Part shown: piece by piece, positions 60,632 through 64,000 of the stretch
Numbering within the stretch: position 1 is the first letter of the stretch
Layout: every line of letters starts with the position of its first letter
Assembly (NCBI RefSeq): GCF_000344615.1
Contig: NZ_KB467826.1
Coordinates: forward strand, 1 to 64,000
DNA length: 64,000 nt
Origin: Janthinobacterium sp. CG3
GTDB taxonomy: Bacteria > Pseudomonadota > Gammaproteobacteria > Burkholderiales > Burkholderiaceae_D
Direction: 5' to 3'
Program-made: the position numbers and the translations under genes
The notes under the pieces: generated by a model
What the model was told of the DNA's origin: nothing
Seen by the model: only the letters and a program-made list of their open reading frames with translations
The model's database searches: none

Positions 60632-60982
60632 ATGGTGAAACAGAAATCCGGCCTGAACCGCGCTATTCTCGATCAGGGCTGGGGCGAGTTCAGGAGACAA
60701 CTGGACTACAAGGTGGCATGGAACGGCGGCATGTTGCTTGCTGTACCGCCGCATAACACCAGTCGCACTTGCCCTTGCTGCGGTCATATATCGAAGGACA
60801 ATCGGCAAACACAAGCGAAATTCTTATGTGTCGATTGTGGCTATGAAAATAACGCCGATGTCGTCGGCGCTATCAATGTTTTAGAGCGGGGATACCGCTT
60901 GTTAGCCTGTGGAGAATCGGTGCAGTCAGGCCGCTCTGTGAAGCAGGAACCCACCAAAGCGACTCAAGCAGTTTTTGTTTGA
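60632..60982 (+). pseudogene. TnpB C-terminal fragment, right copy
   Basis: 116 codons: QKSGLNRAILDQGWGEFRRQ, YKVAWNGGMLLAVPPHNTSR, zinc finger CPCCGHISKDNR ... CVDCGYENNADVVGAIN. It includes more RuvC/linker sequence than the left copy but lacks the first catalytic parts. The region beyond the stop resembles the 3' end from which IS605 guide (omega) RNAs are made. Confidence 0.8.
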
Positions 60983-61027
60983 GCGCCGTAGGAATCCCCG
61001 TCCTTTAGGGCGGGGAGGATGTCAACA

Positions 61028-61120
61028 ATGACCACCAACGAATTCTGGACCCTTGGTATTGCTGCATACGCTGCCGTTATTGCCACATTCGTCCTTGGAA
61101 AATCGAACACTTGGGTGTAG
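61028..61120 (+). CDS. Possible 30-aa membrane microprotein
   Basis: MTTNEFWTLGIAAYAAVIAT then FVLGKSNTWV and stop. A single hydrophobic helix (about 8-24). It starts three bases after the IS605 right end. No clear SD apart from GGGGAGGA about 12 bases upstream. Weak candidate. Confidence 0.35.
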   Translation: MTTNEFWTLGIAAYAAVIATFVLGKSNTWV

Positions 61121-61291
61121 GCGGCTTTGTATATTATCCGCCGCAGCCGGTGCCGCGCCCTGCTCTTCCGCTCATTCAGCCTGTGATTGCCAGATAACTT
61201 TCAGTTCACATATTGTCGCGCGATGAGCTATATCAATCAGTGGCCGGAAGCGGCCCACTACTATCAACCTGACTGATAACTCGAGGGCGAC

Positions 61292-61387
61292 ATGGACAAT
61301 TCCATACCAAATATTCCAGATGAAATATGCGATATCTTCCGGGCGTGGGCGCGGGCGGGCACCGCCTGGCTGGCCGCGCGCCGCTAA
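61292..61387 (+). CDS. Possible 31-aa small protein
   Basis: MDNSIPNIPDEICDIFRAWA then RAGTAWLAARR and stop, preceded by GAGGGCGAC. It could be real because the ribosome site is reasonable, but it is short and of unknown function. Confidence 0.35.
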   Translation: MDNSIPNIPDEICDIFRAWARAGTAWLAARR

Positions 61388-61420
61388 CGGCGGCGGCGCG
61401 CCCCGCCCTTGCGCGCGCTC

Positions 61421-61450
61421 AACTCGTGATTAGTTAAGTAATCACGAGTT
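61421..61450. repeat. Perfect 12-bp-arm inverted repeat (operator or recombination site)
   Basis: AACTCGTGATTA (61421-61432), spacer GTTAAG, TAATCACGAGTT (61439-61450). AT-rich island inside GC-rich DNA, 78 bp upstream of the gene at 61528 and about 600 bp upstream of the tyrosine recombinase gene. The arm-spacer-arm layout (12-6-12) is that of many tyrosine-recombinase core sites; an operator is the alternative. Confidence 0.6.
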
Positions 61451-61527
61451 CATTGTTGAGCGGAGAAACGTTGGTAGAATTGACGGGCGTGCTGGCCGGC
61501 ACGCGCGGCCAACATGAGTAGGGATGC

Positions 61528-61969
61528 ATGGACAACGGGAACGCCGGCGACGGCAAGGTGCTGTACCACTACCAATGCGGCGCCTGCCAGGCCCACGGCA
61601 ACGTGCGCCTGGAGGGCGACGGCCACGACGGCGAAAAGGCCGTCTGCCGCGATTGCGGCGCGCAGGTCGGAGCTGGAGTGGGACGGCGGCGTCGTCCTGG
61701 AGCTCGTGGAGAAAAAGAACATCGTCGAGGTGAAGGACAACCCGCGCACCGCCGAACGGGAGAGCATGGAAATCGTCCACCAGGCAATCGAGCTGCAAGT
61801 GACCTTTCTCGCTTACCGGGAGGCCACCGCCCCGCAGGACAAGGCCCGCGTCCGGGCCGCGCTCGACGGCTTCCGCCTGATCGGCCAGACGGCCGCTTTT
61901 TTCGGGCACTACAAGGGGATGCTGGCCCTGAACAACGCGATCGTCGCCGCCGGCGGCGACAGCTATTGA
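61528..61969 (+). pseudogene. Frameshifted gene: zinc-ribbon N-terminus and helical C-terminus
   Basis: Frame 1 starts MDNGNAGDGKVLYHYQCGAC and has a two-CxxC zinc ribbon (CGAC ... CRDC). It runs into an unlikely Arg-rich sequence after about residue 47. Frame 2 continues sensibly as LEWDGGVVLELVEKKNIVEV and ends FFGHYKGMLALNNAIVAAGG. One extra base near 61668 in CAGGTCGGAGCTGGAG explains the break. Either a pseudogene, a sequencing error or programmed frameshifting. Function unknown. Confidence 0.6.
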
Positions 61970-62041
61970 ACCAACCACATGTGGGACGGCATCGCCGGCT
62001 GGTTCCCCTGACTCCCGCCCAATCCCCTCCTGAGTGACGCC

Positions 62042-63199
62042 ATGCCCAAGCAATACCCCCTCACAGGTGGGCGGCGCGCAACCGCGCCGCTTGACCCTGG
62101 GGCCGCCGCCGGCGCGCCGCGCGTTAGCCCCCCTGCCCTCCCCCGCCGCCTCGCTGCCGTCGACGACGACGCGCTCGTGCACGCCTGGCTGGCCCGGCCC
62201 GGATTGTCCCCGCGGACGGTGCGCAACGGCGGCAAGGAGGCGCGCCGCTTCCTGAGCTGGTGCCGCGCCGGCGGCAAGGACTTGCGCGGCCTGCGCTTCG
62301 AGGACCTGGCCGCCTACTCGGCGTTCCTCGTCGACCCGCAGCCGGCGCCGCAGTGGATCAGCGTCACGAAATGGCCGCGCACCGACCCGCGCTGGCGCCC
62401 CTTCGCCGGCCCCCTCGCCGCCAACTCGCACCGGCAAGCGATCGTGCTGGTGCGCAGCCTGCTCAGCTGGGCCTGCAAAGCGCGCTACCTGGACGACAAC
62501 CCGGGCACGCTGCTCGGGCGGATGCAGGTCACGGTACAGGGAACCGTGAAGCGCCACTTGTCGCGCGCGGCGATATCGATCCTCGCCGAGGCCGCCGAGC
62601 GGATGCCGCTGGCGCGCCCTTCAGACGCCCTGCGCCGCGCGCGCGCGCGCTTCCTGGTCGCGCTCTACTATTTGACCGGCATCCGGCTGCAAGAGGGCGT
62701 CGGCGCCGACATGGGCGCGATCAGCCAGGCCGACGATGGAGCGTGGTGGCTGCACGTCACCGGCAAGGGCGGCAACAGCCGCGACGTGCCCGTGCCGGCG
62801 GCGCTGCTGGCCGAGTTCCAGCGCTACCGGCTCGCCTTCGGTCTGGCCGCCCTGCCGGCGCCGCGCGAGGCGCTGCCGCTGCTGCTAACGACCCGCGGCG
62901 CGCCGGCGCGCGCCACGTCCGACACGATCTACCAGGCGCTCAAGCGGCTCTTCGCCGGCGCCAGCGCCATCGCGCACGAGTTGGACAACGCCACCGCCGC
63001 CGACCGCCTGCAACAGGCGTCACCGCACTGGCTGCGCCATTCCGCCTTCACGCACCAGGTGCAGGGCAAGACGCCATTGAAAACCGTGCAGCTCAACGCC
63101 GGCCACGAGAACATCAGCACCACGTCGCGCTACCTGCACGAGGACGACGCGGCGCGCCACGCCCAAACCATTGACGCCGCCGGCATCAAGCCGCTGTAG
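62042..63199 (+). CDS. Tyrosine recombinase / integrase
   Basis: 385 aa. N-terminal SAM-like core-binding region about 40-130 (VHAWLARPGLSPRTVRNGGK, EARRFLSWCRAGGKDL). Catalytic domain: Arg in YLTGIRLQEGVGADMG, Lys region GKGGNSRDVPVP, HxxR in HWLRHSAFTH, His and Tyr in LNAGHENISTTSRYLH. A complete R-K-HxxR-H-Y set suggests activity. Possible target is the inverted repeat at 61421-61450. It is not obviously an integron integrase or XerC/D. Confidence 0.9.
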   Translation: MPKQYPLTGGRRATAPLDPGAAAGAPRVSPPALPRRLAAVDDDALVHAWLARPGLSPRTVRNGGKEARRFLSWCRAGGKDLRGLRFEDLAAYSAFLVDPQPAPQWISVTKWPRTDPRWRPFAGPLAANSHRQAIVLVRSLLSWACKARYLDDNPGTLLGRMQVTVQGTVKRHLSRAAISILAEAAERMPLARPSDALRRARARFLVALYYLTGIRLQEGVGADMGAISQADDGAWWLHVTGKGGNSRDVPVPAALLAEFQRYRLAFGLAALPAPREALPLLLTTRGAPARATSDTIYQALKRLFAGASAIAHELDNATAADRLQQASPHWLRHSAFTHQVQGKTPLKTVQLNAGHENISTTSRYLHEDDAARHAQTIDAAGIKPL

Positions 63200-63220
63200 C
63201 CCTATTGCGCGCGCCGGGCC

Positions 63221-63670
63221 TCACATGCCCAGCGTGTGTTTCATCAGGGTCAGGTTCTCGTCCCTGCCGGCCGGTAGCGCCTTGGTGGCCAGCTCCCGCC
63301 GCAACCGTCCTTCGGCCGACCTGGCCGCCCGGTCCTGCGCCGCCTTCAGCTCGGCCTCGACGCCGGCGCGCCGCGCCGCGATGAACGCCCGCTCTAGCGC
63401 CAAAACTTCCGGCGCCACGCCCGGGTCTGTCCCGCGCGTGCTGTCGCACCAGCGGTGCAGCTCCCACAGCGAGCCGAAGGGGGCTTGCCTGTGCCGGGCT
63501 TCCATCATCATCGACGCCAGCGCCTGGCGCGGGCCGAAGCCGCGCCGCCAGGCCGTCAGCAACACCCGGTCGACCTTCGCCAGCGGCAGCTCGCGCAGGA
63601 ACCCGGGCACTGGGATGCCGGCCGGGGTAAAGCCCCAGTAGCCCGATTCGAGGCGCTCCAGCTCGGTCAC
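63221..63670 (-). CDS. Hypothetical protein, 149 aa
   Basis: Starts MTELERLESGYWGFTPAGIP; overlaps the upstream gene by four bases (ATGA). Basic, helical second half (ALERAFIAARRAGVEAELKA). No membrane segment. Convergent with the recombinase gene. Family not recognised. Confidence 0.65.
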   Translation of the reverse strand: MTELERLESGYWGFTPAGIPVPGFLRELPLAKVDRVLLTAWRRGFGPRQALASMMMEARHRQAPFGSLWELHRWCDSTRGTDPGVAPEVLALERAFIAARRAGVEAELKAAQDRAARSAEGRLRRELATKALPAGRDENLTLMKHTLGM

Positions 63671-64000
63671 GCGCGGCGCCGCGCCAGCACGGCCCGTTCG
63701 GCTGTTTCCGTGGCGAGCACCAGCCGTCCCGTCTCGACGGCGGCGATCCAGGTGCGCAAGTCGTTCAGCGGCGCGAACGACTCGCCGGCGTCATCCGCCA
63801 CCGAGACGTAGCGGACGTTCTCGTCGAACCGGTACAGGCACGTGAAGTTGCGGTCGACCAGCGCGGCGCGCCCGAAGCGGGCGCGGAAGAGGCGGGCGCG
63901 ATGCTCGTAGTGCTCGCGCTCTTCCGTGCTGGCGGCGACGGCGCGCGCTTCCACGGCGGCCATGGTGAAGTCGGTCGGGCCGGCGATGAGCTTGGCGAGA
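63667..64000 (-). CDS. Hypothetical protein, 5' end beyond window
   Basis: An ATG at 63963 gives 98 aa (MAAVEARAVAASTEEREHYE), but the frame stays open to the window edge (LAKLIAGPTDFT precedes it), so the gene may be longer. Contains FDENVRYVSVADDAGESFAP and LNDLRTWIAAVETGRLVLAT. Translationally coupled to the next gene. Family unknown. Confidence 0.55.
   Translation of the reverse strand, partial: LAKLIAGPTDFTMAAVEARAVAASTEEREHYEHRARLFRARFGRAALVDRNFTCLYRFDENVRYVSVADDAGESFAPLNDLRTWIAAVETGRLVLATETAERAVLARRRA

Larger units (their letters stand above)
60328..61025. mobile_element. Palindromic pair of IS605/TnpB 3' ends
   Basis: Two copies of the same element 3' end face outward in opposite directions: left outer end TTGACATCCTCCCCGCCC (from 60328), right outer end its inverse (to 61025). 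Each contains a TnpB C-terminal coding part and the GC-rich terminal hairpin CCCGTCCTTTAGGGCGGGG. About 90 bp of extra TnpB sequence lie at the centre and belong only to the right copy. No complete tnpB and no tnpA. Confidence 0.8.

Noticed and set aside
62042-63199. Integron integrase
   Set aside because: No attC sites or cassette array follow and no integron-specific insertion motif was recognised; called a generic tyrosine recombinase.
1-64000. tRNA or rRNA genes
   Set aside because: No cloverleaf or rRNA-like segment was noticed by eye; this is not a computed result.

Overview
The window reads as most of a conjugative plasmid from a high-GC proteobacterium, most likely a betaproteobacterium of the Burkholderiales. 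That host guess rests on the style of the chemotaxis, PAS and accessory genes and is inference. The backbone is clearly of IncP-1 (RK2/RP4) type. It has a complete trbB-to-trbP mating-pair operon with trbA (14.5-28.1 kb), a klcA-klcB-korC-kleA-kleE block (30.3-33.9 kb), the korA/incC/korB/kfrA/kfrB/kfrC control region (34.0-38.6 kb), traK-traL-traM divergent from traJ-traI(traH)-traG-traF-traE-traD-traC around an oriT with an RP4-identical nick sequence (38.6-52.9 kb), and dispersed KorA, KorB and KorC operator palindromes. Gene order and many protein lengths match IncP-1.

The replication module does not match. Instead of ssb-trfA with RK2-type iterons, there is a Rep_3-family initiator (28.7-29.4 kb) flanked on both sides by 18-bp iterons (CCCGAAAAATGTCCGAAT). 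This combination of an IncP-1 transfer and control circuit with an unrelated replicon is the most notable feature of the window.

Accessory DNA sits on both sides of the backbone. On the left (0-14 kb) are: an IS6-family copy; a three-gene translationally coupled signalling operon (histidine kinase with three near-identical PAS domains, a double receiver, and a REC-PAS-PAS-GAF-GGDEF-EAL protein with a degenerate GGDEF and an intact EAL); a broken MetE-like gene; and a Tn402-like element (8039-12347) with both 25-bp ends and tniR but no tniA, tniB or tniQ. That element carries an ImmA/IrrE-PIN gene pair and a nested 1.4-kb element with IS21-like ends, an intact 6-bp target duplication, and a lipoprotein gene in place of a transposase. 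A small KorB-operator-linked gene cluster (12.5-14.5 kb) lies next to the trb operon.

On the right (52.9-64 kb) ssb is cut after about 22 codons by an IS21-like end. Two near-identical inverted IS6 copies bracket an MCP-CheW chemotaxis pair and an IS4-type transposase remnant. These are followed by the 3' part of a PLxRFG-type phage polyvalent protein gene, a palindromic pair of IS605/TnpB 3' ends, and a higher-GC segment with a tyrosine recombinase and unknown genes.

How it works together: KorA, KorB, KorC and TrbA should repress the control, kil, trb and tra promoters. IncC and KorB partition the plasmid, Rep fires from the iteron origin, and the TraI/J/H/K relaxosome nicks oriT and is delivered by TraG to the Trb channel, whose cyclic pilin TrbC is matured by TraF. 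All calls come from reading the sequence; no database search was run.
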